DNA of 8,884 bases from Microcaldota archaeon (lineage in GTDB: Archaea; Micrarchaeota; Micrarchaeia; Norongarragalinales; UBA8480), in assembly GCA_030697615.1 (NCBI GenBank), contig JAUYPK010000063.1, positions 1-8,884 on the forward strand. The letters are read 5' to 3'. Below, piece by piece: positions 1 to 5,752 of this stretch (within the stretch, counting starts at the first letter, position 1; the number at the start of each line of letters is the position of its first letter). The notes below the pieces were generated by a model, which was not told the origin of the DNA, did no database searches, and worked only from the letters and a program-made list of their open reading frames with translations. A program made the position numbers and the translations under genes.

Positions 1-984
1 CTTACCGTCACACGTGGTTGTCGTAAGTGTAACTGGGATTGATTCAAAGCTTTGACCACTTTGGCTAGAAACGGAAAGGTTATACGTTCCAGGGTATGGC
101 AATGACTGCGGCGAAATTGAAACGTTAAATGGAGCAACGGAATGTGCGGGTAGTGAAACTGTTGAAAATGGAAGTTGACCAAGAGTAGTTGAAACTACGT
201 AGTCCTGTGCAAAATTGCCGTTGTTGAAAAGCGAATATTCGAGGTTAACGTTGTCGCCGTAGCAAGCAACTGCTTGCCTTGGGCCAGTTAAATTAGATGC
301 ATAACATTGTGCAACGTTTAAGCCACTATACGCATATTTCACGTCGCTTCCTTTTGATACTACTCCAACTGAAACAGGATAAACTCCCGCTGCTACAGAG
401 CAATTGAGGTCAACCACAATTTGCTTTGAGGTGCTTTCGCCTGGCGGTAAGTCAAAACTAGTGTCAGCAATTGAAAATGGAAATTGTGAAGATACAAGTG
501 TGGTTCCGCTTTCACGTTTGTAGCCAGTGTTACGCAGTTCAAGCATTAACCGCGTAGACGCGCATGAACAAGCTAGTTCTTCACTTGTAAGTGAAATAAA
601 TAGACTTGAAGCCGGATGGAGAAAAACGTATGAAGTACCTGCAACGCTTTGGCTTCCTTGTTGACCAACTAAACTAAACGCATAGGTCCCGCTTGTTGGC
701 TGTGCATCGCACGGATATAACACAGCGACATCTACGTTTGCTTCGCCGTTTAGATAAAGTGAAGTTGGAACCGAATAGTTAAGTGCGGAATGAGTGTTGG
801 CTAAGTGGAAAGACGTTTGGCCGGCTTGTTGACTAGTGACTTTGAATGAAAAAACCGCTTGTTGGCATGGTGCAAGGTTAGCTTGGTGGTTTAAGGCAGT
901 TACTTGCAATGCAGAAGTTAAACTAGTTGTAAATAAAATTAAAAATAGTGAAATGCAGGAAATGAAAAGAAAGTGCTTTTTCAT
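1..984 (-). CDS. Secreted repeat-containing surface protein, partial (C-terminus beyond left edge)
   Basis: The frame is open from ATG at 984 down to the window edge: 328 codons without a stop, so the C-terminus is missing. Residues 1-25 form a Sec signal peptide: KK at 2-3, a hydrophobic stretch (about 5-20), and a likely cut near TSA-LQ. The rest is Ser/Thr/Val-rich beta-type sequence with Cys at 40, 92, 139, 141, 195, 227, 241 and 325, suggesting disulfides outside the cell. Two imperfect repeats are visible, about 177-212 (LPPGES...GVYPVSVGV) and 277-311 (LPAHSV...GTYNLSVSS). This is the pattern of stacked Ig-like or NEW3-like (COG1470-type) domains in archaeal surface proteins. It starts 8 bp after the stop of the 992-residue surface protein, so the two are almost certainly co-transcribed. 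A GGAGAGG lies about 14 nt before the ATG. Exported surface protein is well supported; the exact role is unknown. Confidence 0.8.
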   Translation of the reverse strand, partial: MKKHFLFISCISLFLILFTTSLTSALQVTALNHQANLAPCQQAVFSFKVTSQQAGQTSFHLANTHSALNYSVPTSLYLNGEANVDVAVLYPCDAQPTSGTYAFSLVGQQGSQSVAGTSYVFLHPASSLFISLTSEELACSCASTRLMLELRNTGYKRESGTTLVSSQFPFSIADTSFDLPPGESTSKQIVVDLNCSVAAGVYPVSVGVVSKGSDVKYAYSGLNVAQCYASNLTGPRQAVACYGDNVNLEYSLFNNGNFAQDYVVSTTLGQLPFSTVSLPAHSVAPFNVSISPQSLPYPGTYNLSVSSQSGQSFESIPVTLTTTTCDGK

Positions 985-992
985 TTTCTTGT

Positions 993-3971
993 TTAGCGCC
1001 TCTCCATTAAGCTATGTTCCCGATTTACTTCTTGCCTCAACATAACTGCTTTGTAAAGCAAGTATAGTCCAATAAGGACTAAAACAATTACCAGGAACCC
1101 AAATGCATCTGAAGTTGAGCCAAGCACGAATAACCCAGTTAGCAAGTTATTTGACTTAAGTGGAAGCACAACCGGCTGCCTCACTTGCCTGCCCATTTCG
1201 TCAGTCAACACAACTGTTGCATTATAGTCTTTAGCTTGTACATTTTGCGCTGCGATTGTAAAGTTAAAAGTAGTGGTTGCAAAGCGCGGTAACCTCACTT
1301 GAACAGGCTGACTAGTGTAAGTCCAACCTTGCGGTAAATCAGTAAGTGTCGGCGTAATTATCCGGTCACCATCTTCGTAGTTTGTAACTGGTACGCTCAA
1401 CGTAATTACTGAACTATTTTGGTTAAAAGTAGTTGTTGGGTTACTTGCAAGCACTAGGCGTAATGGCATTATAACAACTGCTTCTTTTACATCAACAACT
1501 AAGTTCAAACTCGCAACTTGTATCCTGCTTGCAGGGTTTTGAAGCGAGTAAACTGCAACCGGAATTATATAAGTTGCCGCTGGTACGTTTGGAGGCGAGA
1601 CACTTATTTCGATTGTCTTCTCCTGAAGAGGAAGAACAGAGACGCGAGATGAAACCAAATTAACACCTTGGAATGCTGGAACAGCTTCTATTTCAAACGT
1701 GTTTGCAACATTACCAGTGTTTAAAATATGTATAAATGCATGTGCGGTCGAACCTTGCTGTACACTTACCCTGCTTGGTGAAAGAAAAGCGCTTGAGTCA
1801 AATTGGCCAGCTTTTTGGAAGCAAAGCTCTTGTTCAAAAACTTTGACATTTGAATCCTTTGTACGTACAGTAAGCGTAGCGCGGCTATCAAGCTCATTCA
1901 TTGCAGACGGGTCAACCTGCACGTAAAGTGAACGTGTTGATTGGTTAACGAAGTTGAACAAAGCGGATTGCGTTAAACGTGGTGAAAACCCACGTGAACC
2001 AGTTAATTGTGAAACAAAACTTTCGCTTTGCCCGCCGGCGTTTGTAAGCTTAACTTCAAAGAACTGGGAATTTGTAGAATTTACATTAAAGCAACCAAGC
2101 ACATTTGAATAAAGCGATGGAGCTATTGATAATTGTAAATCAACTGACTTTATTTGTGAGCCAACGTTGCTTGTCGCTTGGACGTTTATTGTACGTTGTC
2201 CAGTTGCACCTTCTGGAATCTTTGCACATACTCTTGCATTGCGGCTCTCTCCCCTTGCTAGGAATAAGTCAACATTGTCAAAAGTTAAATCTAACCCAAC
2301 TGAACTTGCAGCTAAGTGAACTCCAGTGTCAGCGCCAGCGTTGCGAAGCAGTAAATTATAGCACGCTTGTTCACCTGGCCGCTTTGACAATGAACTATCA
2401 AGAGCTTGCAATGTTACAAAACCATTTACATCTAAGTTAAGCGGAATTTCCAAGTTGGAACTACAAACGCCAGTGCCACGCACATTAACACTTGCAATAC
2501 TTGAACCAGAAAAACCAGGTGAAACTTGCGGATAAACAGTTACAAGTTTACTCTCGCCAGAAAGCAACGGCACAACAAGCGGACCAGTTAACGCAACAGC
2601 TGAAGAATATGATAAGGTAGCTGTGTTTGAAGCAGCTGCGTTGTTGTTCGTTAACCGCAACTGAACACCATTTTGAACGCTGTTAGTAGTAACCATACCT
2701 GCAATTTCTGCAGTTACATCGCACTGCAAAACAGCTAATTGAATTGGAGATAAACATAAAGAAAGAACAGCTGTGTTTCCAGCATTTACAACTGCAGTTG
2801 CAGAAGCGTCGCTGTAGCCAACCTTTGTTGCAGTTGCAGATTGAATGCCAGCTGATAATCCAGGCGCTCTTACTTCGCCATTTACATCAGTTACAACAGT
2901 TTGGGTTCCTACGTGTACAATTGCGCTTTGAACTGCTTGATTTGTAGCGCAGTTAGTTACCCTTGCAAGCACGTCGCCAGTTGATGGAAGTTGGCTAACA
3001 GTATTAACAGTTGAAGAACTTGAACAAATGTTGCCGTTAACATACGCTTGGACAGTACTTGAACCAGTAGATGAATATGAACACGTTGCTGTGCACGTAC
3101 CAGTTGTTCCGCCGCTGCAAGCTAAGCTTGCCACTTGGCCATTGCCGCAGTTTACATAACCGCCAGCAGACTGGACGTCGCTATAAGAAACAGTTACTAC
3201 ACTGGTTTCGCCTTGGCGAATTGTTGACGGCGAAGTTGAAGATACAAAACAAACGCGGTTCAACGCAACGCACGCATCACCTTGTACCGAAGTTCCAGAT
3301 GGGCAACCGCATTGTGATGGCCTGTCAACTAAGTTTGCATTTGAAGTACAGAACTTAGGCTTTGTAGAAGAACATGAGTTTAGCGATGTGCCATCACTAC
3401 AAGTTTGTGCTACGCAGCGGTTGCGGTTAGTTGCATCTTGAACTTGTCCAGTTGGACAACCACAAAGCGTAGCCTTGTCAATTAATTGACTGTCAACGCC
3501 GTTTGAAAGGCAGTATTGAGGGTAGTTAGTTGAACAGAAACCAGCTGGCGTACCATCAGTACAAGCTGGACCCGGAGTAGCTTGCTGTGCACTTGCTTGT
3601 GGCGAACCACTTGAAGTGTAAATTATTGTTCCCGGGTTAACTGCGTAAGTTGGATAAAAATATGAATATGGGATAACTCCTGAACGTGCATAGCAATACG
3701 CTGAATAATATGGATCAAAAGGATCGCAATAAGCGCCGTAAGTCCCAACATACGCCGAATAAGGATTACACGAATAATAGCCATAATAATAAGAATAAGA
3801 ACACGAATGCGTGTAAACCGCAGGGTAACCAGCATTAACAGCGACATTTACGCTTAGGCTTGCGCTTCCATCTGAAGAAGTTGTGTAATAATCAGCATTA
3901 ACTAAACCAGCGACTAGCAATAGAGCTACGCCAGCTGCAAAGTAAAATAAACCCTTGTTCAAACCAAACAC
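993..3971 (-). CDS. Large multi-domain cell-surface protein with C-terminal membrane anchor
   Basis: 992 residues. A signal peptide or N-terminal anchor spans about 1-26 (hydrophobic 8-24, likely cut after NA at 25-26). Residues 53-118 are very rich in Tyr, Ser and Pro with scattered Cys. Two Cys-rich repeats follow at 137-186 and 191-234, sharing C-x-DGT...CS...P-x-[YF]-C...L[IV]D...CGCP-x-G, EGF-like in spacing. Residues about 331-406 resemble a carboxypeptidase regulatory-like fold (TGDVLARV ... TDVNGEV ... KVGYSDA). From about 410 to 940 is a series of beta-sandwich segments with NEW3/COG1470 character (LPLQEKTIEISVSPP, ITPTLTDLPQGWTY). A transmembrane helix at 955-976 and a charged tail (RQEVNREHSLMERR) end the protein, so it should sit in the membrane facing outward. 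The start is GTG: in-frame TAG TAG TAA lie immediately upstream (one codon, CAG, intervenes), so no earlier start exists. It is first in an operon with the secreted protein downstream. A role in surface layer or adhesion is inference. Confidence 0.85.
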   Translation of the reverse strand: MFGLNKGLFYFAAGVALLLVAGLVNADYYTTSSDGSASLSVNVAVNAGYPAVYTHSCSYSYYYGYYSCNPYSAYVGTYGAYCDPFDPYYSAYCYARSGVIPYSYFYPTYAVNPGTIIYTSSGSPQASAQQATPGPACTDGTPAGFCSTNYPQYCLSNGVDSQLIDKATLCGCPTGQVQDATNRNRCVAQTCSDGTSLNSCSSTKPKFCTSNANLVDRPSQCGCPSGTSVQGDACVALNRVCFVSSTSPSTIRQGETSVVTVSYSDVQSAGGYVNCGNGQVASLACSGGTTGTCTATCSYSSTGSSTVQAYVNGNICSSSSTVNTVSQLPSTGDVLARVTNCATNQAVQSAIVHVGTQTVVTDVNGEVRAPGLSAGIQSATATKVGYSDASATAVVNAGNTAVLSLCLSPIQLAVLQCDVTAEIAGMVTTNSVQNGVQLRLTNNNAAASNTATLSYSSAVALTGPLVVPLLSGESKLVTVYPQVSPGFSGSSIASVNVRGTGVCSSNLEIPLNLDVNGFVTLQALDSSLSKRPGEQACYNLLLRNAGADTGVHLAASSVGLDLTFDNVDLFLARGESRNARVCAKIPEGATGQRTINVQATSNVGSQIKSVDLQLSIAPSLYSNVLGCFNVNSTNSQFFEVKLTNAGGQSESFVSQLTGSRGFSPRLTQSALFNFVNQSTRSLYVQVDPSAMNELDSRATLTVRTKDSNVKVFEQELCFQKAGQFDSSAFLSPSRVSVQQGSTAHAFIHILNTGNVANTFEIEAVPAFQGVNLVSSRVSVLPLQEKTIEISVSPPNVPAATYIIPVAVYSLQNPASRIQVASLNLVVDVKEAVVIMPLRLVLASNPTTTFNQNSSVITLSVPVTNYEDGDRIITPTLTDLPQGWTYTSQPVQVRLPRFATTTFNFTIAAQNVQAKDYNATVVLTDEMGRQVRQPVVLPLKSNNLLTGLFVLGSTSDAFGFLVIVLVLIGLYLLYKAVMLRQEVNREHSLMERR

Positions 3972-3992
3972 CTGTTACTACTAGCCGGGGAC

Positions 3993-4005
3993 AAGTATTT
4001 AAAGG
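3993..4005 (-). promoter_or_regulatory. TATA box of the surface-protein operon
   Basis: On the minus strand this reads CCTTTAAATACTT, a good archaeal TATA element, with AAAA just upstream as a possible BRE. Its centre is about 27 nt before the GTG start codon at 3971, so transcription should begin at or within a few bases of the GTG, giving a leaderless or nearly leaderless mRNA. Confidence 0.65.
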
Positions 4006-4012
4006 TTTTGTG

Positions 4013-4027
4013 TAATGTACCGCATTA
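4013..4027. repeat. Short inverted repeat between divergent promoters
   Basis: TAATG-TACCG-CATTA: two perfect 5-bp arms around a 5-bp centre, lying between the minus-strand TATA box (3993-4005) and the plus-strand TATA-like box (4034-4043). It could be an operator for either unit, but arms this short also arise by chance in AT-rich DNA. Confidence 0.3.
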
Positions 4028-4033
4028 AAATGG

Positions 4034-4043
4034 CTTATTAATT
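4034..4043 (+). promoter_or_regulatory. TATA-like box of the toxin-antitoxin-like operon
   Basis: CTTATTAATT, about 26 nt before a predicted start of transcription near 4064. That gives a leader of about 40 nt before the antitoxin-like ATG at 4105, containing a weak Shine-Dalgarno-like AAGGGA at 4092-4097. Confidence 0.45.
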
Positions 4044-4104
4044 ACCGGAAGTGGGGCAAAGGATTTAATTGAACGGCAACCCTCTTTTAGCAAGGGAAAA
4101 AACC

Positions 4105-4254
4105 ATGGCTAAACCACTTACGTTGATAACCGAATTGTCAGACGCAGATGCAAAAATATTCATAAAAGAGCAAGAAAATCCAACTCCAAATCCAGCTGCT
4201 GAAAAACTCGTGGCAGAAGCCAAGAAACTCAAAATAGACTTTTCTAAACTTTAA
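4105..4254 (+). CDS. Minimal antitoxin-like protein resembling the DUF1778 C-terminus only
   Basis: 49 residues from ATG 4105. A TTG at 4069 in the same frame would add 12 residues, but it sits right after an in-frame TAA and has no useful ribosome site, so ATG is preferred. The chain LTELSDADAKIF-type start followed by ENPTPNPAAEKL resembles the tail of DUF1778 antitoxins, where an LS-x-x-D...F...L-x-NPP-x-PN segment wraps the partner GNAT toxin. The usual roughly 45-residue ribbon-helix-helix DNA-binding domain is absent, and only about 60 bp separate the TATA-like box from the ATG, leaving no room for it in any frame. The GNAT gene starts 19 bp downstream, the normal antitoxin-toxin order. 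Either a stripped-down neutralising peptide that no longer autoregulates, or a decayed antitoxin. Family assignment is by motif only. Confidence 0.6.
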   Translation: MAKPLTLITELSDADAKIFIKEQENPTPNPAAEKLVAEAKKLKIDFSKL

Positions 4255-4262
4255 AAACAACC

Positions 4263-4266
4263 GGTG
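4263..4266 (+). promoter_or_regulatory. Shine-Dalgarno GGTG supporting the GTG start of the GNAT gene
   Basis: GGTG lies 7 nt before the GTG codon at 4274, in the short gap after the antitoxin-like gene. It is complementary to the archaeal 16S tail and supports GTG as the real start; the next in-frame ATG lies inside the core of the fold. Confidence 0.5.
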
Positions 4267-4273
4267 CTTCTTT

Positions 4274-4789
4274 GTGACTTCTCTTTCTCCGAATCTATTT
4301 CTAGAAAAATTTGATGCAAATAAGCACTCCAATTCAATTAAAACATTTAACTGTGGAAATAAGGATTGCAATAACTTCATTAGAGAAGCTGCAGCGATTT
4401 ACCAAAAAGAAGACTTGGGATGCACATACGTATTATTGAATGAAAAACAAAACGTTGTCGCTTATGTAACCGTCTCAATGGGCGCCTTGAAATTTAGAGA
4501 TCCTGACTTGGCGCTTATTTTAAATTCAGAAGAAAAACCAAACCATTTGCCAGCATTAAGAATAGGTCGAATAGGTACTATTTTAAGCGAGCAAAACAAG
4601 GGGCACGGCAAGACGCTTATAAAAATTGTAATAAGCTTATACGAAGAACTAAGGCAAAAACTTGGCGCAAGATGCCTCATCGTAGATTCAGTGCCAGAAA
4701 AAGTAGAGTGGTATAAAAAGCTCGGGTTTAAACCATTGTTTAACGACACTACTGGCCGATCAACAATCCCAATGTACCTGAGACCTTGA
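4274..4789 (+). CDS. GNAT-family N-acetyltransferase, probable toxin of a toxin-antitoxin pair
   Basis: 171 residues, the usual length of TacT/AtaT-type GNAT toxins. The acetyl-CoA pyrophosphate loop is visible as QNKGHG (107-112), matching [QR]-x-x-G-x-[GA]. It is preceded by the beta-4 strand LRIGRIGTILSE, the position of the family's 'RLAVD' strand. VDSVPEKVEWYKKLGF (137-152) carries the C-terminal GNAT motif with Tyr147 at the place of the catalytic Tyr of these toxins. The N-terminus has FNCGNKDCNNFIREAA, equivalent to the 'F.C....L..FL...A' opening of the toxin clade. Known members acetylate the amino group of aminoacyl-tRNAs and block translation; the target here is unknown. Arg codons are AGA x5, AGG x1, CGA x2 with no CGC/CGT/CGG, unlike eS8 (CGC x6 of 8), which hints at acquisition. 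Other GNAT activities cannot be excluded. Confidence 0.8.
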   Translation: MTSLSPNLFLEKFDANKHSNSIKTFNCGNKDCNNFIREAAAIYQKEDLGCTYVLLNEKQNVVAYVTVSMGALKFRDPDLALILNSEEKPNHLPALRIGRIGTILSEQNKGHGKTLIKIVISLYEELRQKLGARCLIVDSVPEKVEWYKKLGFKPLFNDTTGRSTIPMYLRP

Positions 4790-4790
4790 G

Positions 4791-4800
4791 GATTTTTTAA
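4791..4800 (+). terminator. Oligo-T terminator after the GNAT gene, overlapping a possible tRNA TATA-like box
   Basis: GATTTTTTAA begins 2 nt after the GNAT stop codon. The T6 run suits archaeal intrinsic termination. The same AT-rich block is centred about 30 nt before the tRNA-Trp 5' end and could also serve as its promoter element. Confidence 0.4.
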
Positions 4801-4827
4801 CAACCTAGTTCACAATATTATTTCAAC

Positions 4828-4963
4828 GGGGTTATAGTACAACCTGGCAGTATGTTAGGCTCCAGCTTTTCGAAGATTGGAGCGCAGAGGCTTTTTCGCC
4901 TGTGACGATAAACTACAATCCAGGAGTAACCTGAAGATCGGGGTTCAAATCCCCGTGACCCCA
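4828..4963 (+). tRNA. tRNA-Trp (CCA anticodon) with a 63-nt intron
   Basis: All arms fold. The acceptor GGGGTTA (4828-4834) pairs with TGACCCC (4956-4962), discriminator A at 4963. D-stem GTAC/GTAT encloses a loop containing GG. Anticodon stem TTAGG (4855-4859) pairs with CCTGA (4930-4934). T-stem CGGGG/CCCCG (4939-4955) encloses TTCAAAT. With the intron at 4866-4928 removed, the anticodon loop is CTCCAGA and the anticodon CCA at 4862-4864, giving a mature length of 73 nt. The 3' CCA is not encoded (TCA follows), so it must be added by the CCA-adding enzyme. tRNA-Trp is a common intron carrier in archaea, and the position after nucleotide 37 is canonical. A T6 run follows at 4971-4976. Confidence 0.95.
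4866..4928 (+). other. tRNA-Trp intron excised at a bulge-helix-bulge motif
   Basis: The BHB is canonical. Loop bases CTCC (4860-4863) pair with GGAG (4923-4926) as the central 4-bp helix. The 5' bulge is AGC (4864-4866), cut between G and C. The 3' bulge is TAA (4927-4929), cut between the two As. Inside the intron GATTG (4875-4879) pairs with CAATC (4916-4920), and CAGAGGC (4885-4891) pairs with GCCTGTG (4898-4904) with one mismatch, forming an extended hairpin. Removal needs the tRNA splicing endonuclease and the RtcB ligase, neither in this window. Confidence 0.85.
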
Positions 4964-4970
4964 TCACTTA

Positions 4971-4976
4971 TTTTTT
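4971..4976 (+). terminator. Oligo-T terminator after tRNA-Trp
   Basis: TTTTTT beginning 8 nt after the tRNA 3' end, the usual archaeal termination signal for a single stable RNA gene. Confidence 0.5.
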
Positions 4977-4983
4977 AACAAAC

Positions 4984-4994
4984 TACTAAAAAGC
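4984..4994 (+). promoter_or_regulatory. Weak TATA-like box upstream of the 245-residue gene
   Basis: TACTAAAAAGC, centred about 26 nt before the ATG at 5015. If used, it would give a leaderless transcript, which fits the absence of any Shine-Dalgarno sequence there. The match is weak. Confidence 0.3.
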
Positions 4995-5014
4995 ATTACG
5001 TCATAAACAATTTT

Positions 5015-5752
5015 ATGATCCTTCGACCAAAAACAAAGGTACAAATCGTTGGACAGCTGAACGCCTTGCGAGCTGAACAGCGTAGAGTAATTGTATTTGT
5101 TGGCCGCCACCCAAACGAAGGGACAAATAAAATCGCAAATCGTCATCACCGCGATTGGGAAAAGCACGGCGCGGTTACAGTACGCATTCCAGAGCATTGG
5201 ACTCCACACGGCTTCTGGAAAAAAATAGAAAGAAAAATTGCTAAAGGAACATTAACCGATGCACAAATAAAAAAACTAATTAGACGTGAAGAAGCAAAGA
5301 TCCCGGATGATCTTGAATTGATAAAACTATTAGAAGGAAATAAAATGCACCCACCAATCATAAACTTCCACGGAACTGACAGTACCCACCGTCACCTTGA
5401 AGTCAGAGTACACCCCTACGCACCACCTTGGTTGCATATGGCAGTAAAACAAGCTCTTAGAAAAACTAGAGGTGAAAAACCCGTCGGAATTACCTTTAGA
5501 CCCGAATATGGAAGTTCAGGAGCAGAACATCCGAGAGAAATCCTAATAGACCACCGGTACTTAGAAAAAGAAGGAACAAAAAAGCAAAAACGTAGATTAG
5601 CAGATAGATTTAGTGTGGGAAGATCTCAATTATCAAGAGAATATTTAACCAACTCCAGAGCAGATGCAAAAGATTTAGCGCATTTTACTGAAAATTTCAG
5701 TGCAAAATTTGAAAGAATATTAAGAAAACTTACAGAAAAGGAACTGAAATGA
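5015..5752 (+). CDS. Unrecognised His-rich protein, possible metal-dependent hydrolase
   Basis: 245 residues, no signal peptide or membrane segment, so cytoplasmic. I do not recognise the family with confidence. Near the start, VIVFVGRHPNEGT (25-37) is a hydrophobic strand leading into H32-x-x-E35, followed by a helix. Later IINFHGTDST (115-124) is another strand ending in H119-G-x-D122. A strand-HxxE plus a strand-H is the zinc-ligand layout of the M14/AstE-AspA (carboxypeptidase, desuccinylase) fold, which makes a zinc hydrolase a reasonable guess only. There are 15 His residues, several clustered (44-45, 61-65, 125-133). Residues 69-107 and 184-245 are charged and helical. The stop overlaps the start of rnhB (ATGA), so the two are translated together. 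Arg codons drift from mostly CGN in the first third to mostly AGA in the last half. Confidence 0.7.
   Translation: MILRPKTKVQIVGQLNALRAEQRRVIVFVGRHPNEGTNKIANRHHRDWEKHGAVTVRIPEHWTPHGFWKKIERKIAKGTLTDAQIKKLIRREEAKIPDDLELIKLLEGNKMHPPIINFHGTDSTHRHLEVRVHPYAPPWLHMAVKQALRKTRGEKPVGITFRPEYGSSGAEHPREILIDHRYLEKEGTKKQKRRLADRFSVGRSQLSREYLTNSRADAKDLAHFTENFSAKFERILRKLTEKELK

Noticed and set aside
2105..2440. Plus-strand open frame of 111 codons, and similar frames at 836-1045, 1699-1926, 2744-2947 and 3071-3358
   Set aside because: All lie antisense to the two surface-protein genes. Their Leu/Gln-rich translations come from the Ser/Thr/Ala-rich coding on the other strand; none shows a domain or ribosome site.
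4069..4104. TTG start giving a 61-residue antitoxin-like protein
   Set aside because: TTG directly follows an in-frame TAA, lacks a ribosome site, and the extra 12 residues add no recognisable part of a DNA-binding domain. ATG 4105 is more likely.
4138..4380. Minus-strand open frame of 80 codons across the antitoxin-like gene and the GNAT start
   Set aside because: Its Phe/Leu-rich translation mirrors Lys/Glu codons on the plus strand, and the plus-strand pair is supported by motifs and order.
4866..4928. tRNA-Trp intron as a full box C/D guide RNA
   Set aside because: Only one C-like box (GTGACGA, 4902-4908) is seen. There is no CTGA D box inside the intron, and no second box pair.
4828..4963. 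tRNA-Trp as an integration site for a mobile element
   Set aside because: No repeat of the tRNA 3' end is visible elsewhere in the window, no integrase gene is present, and the toxin-antitoxin-like pair lies on the 5' side, which is not the usual side.
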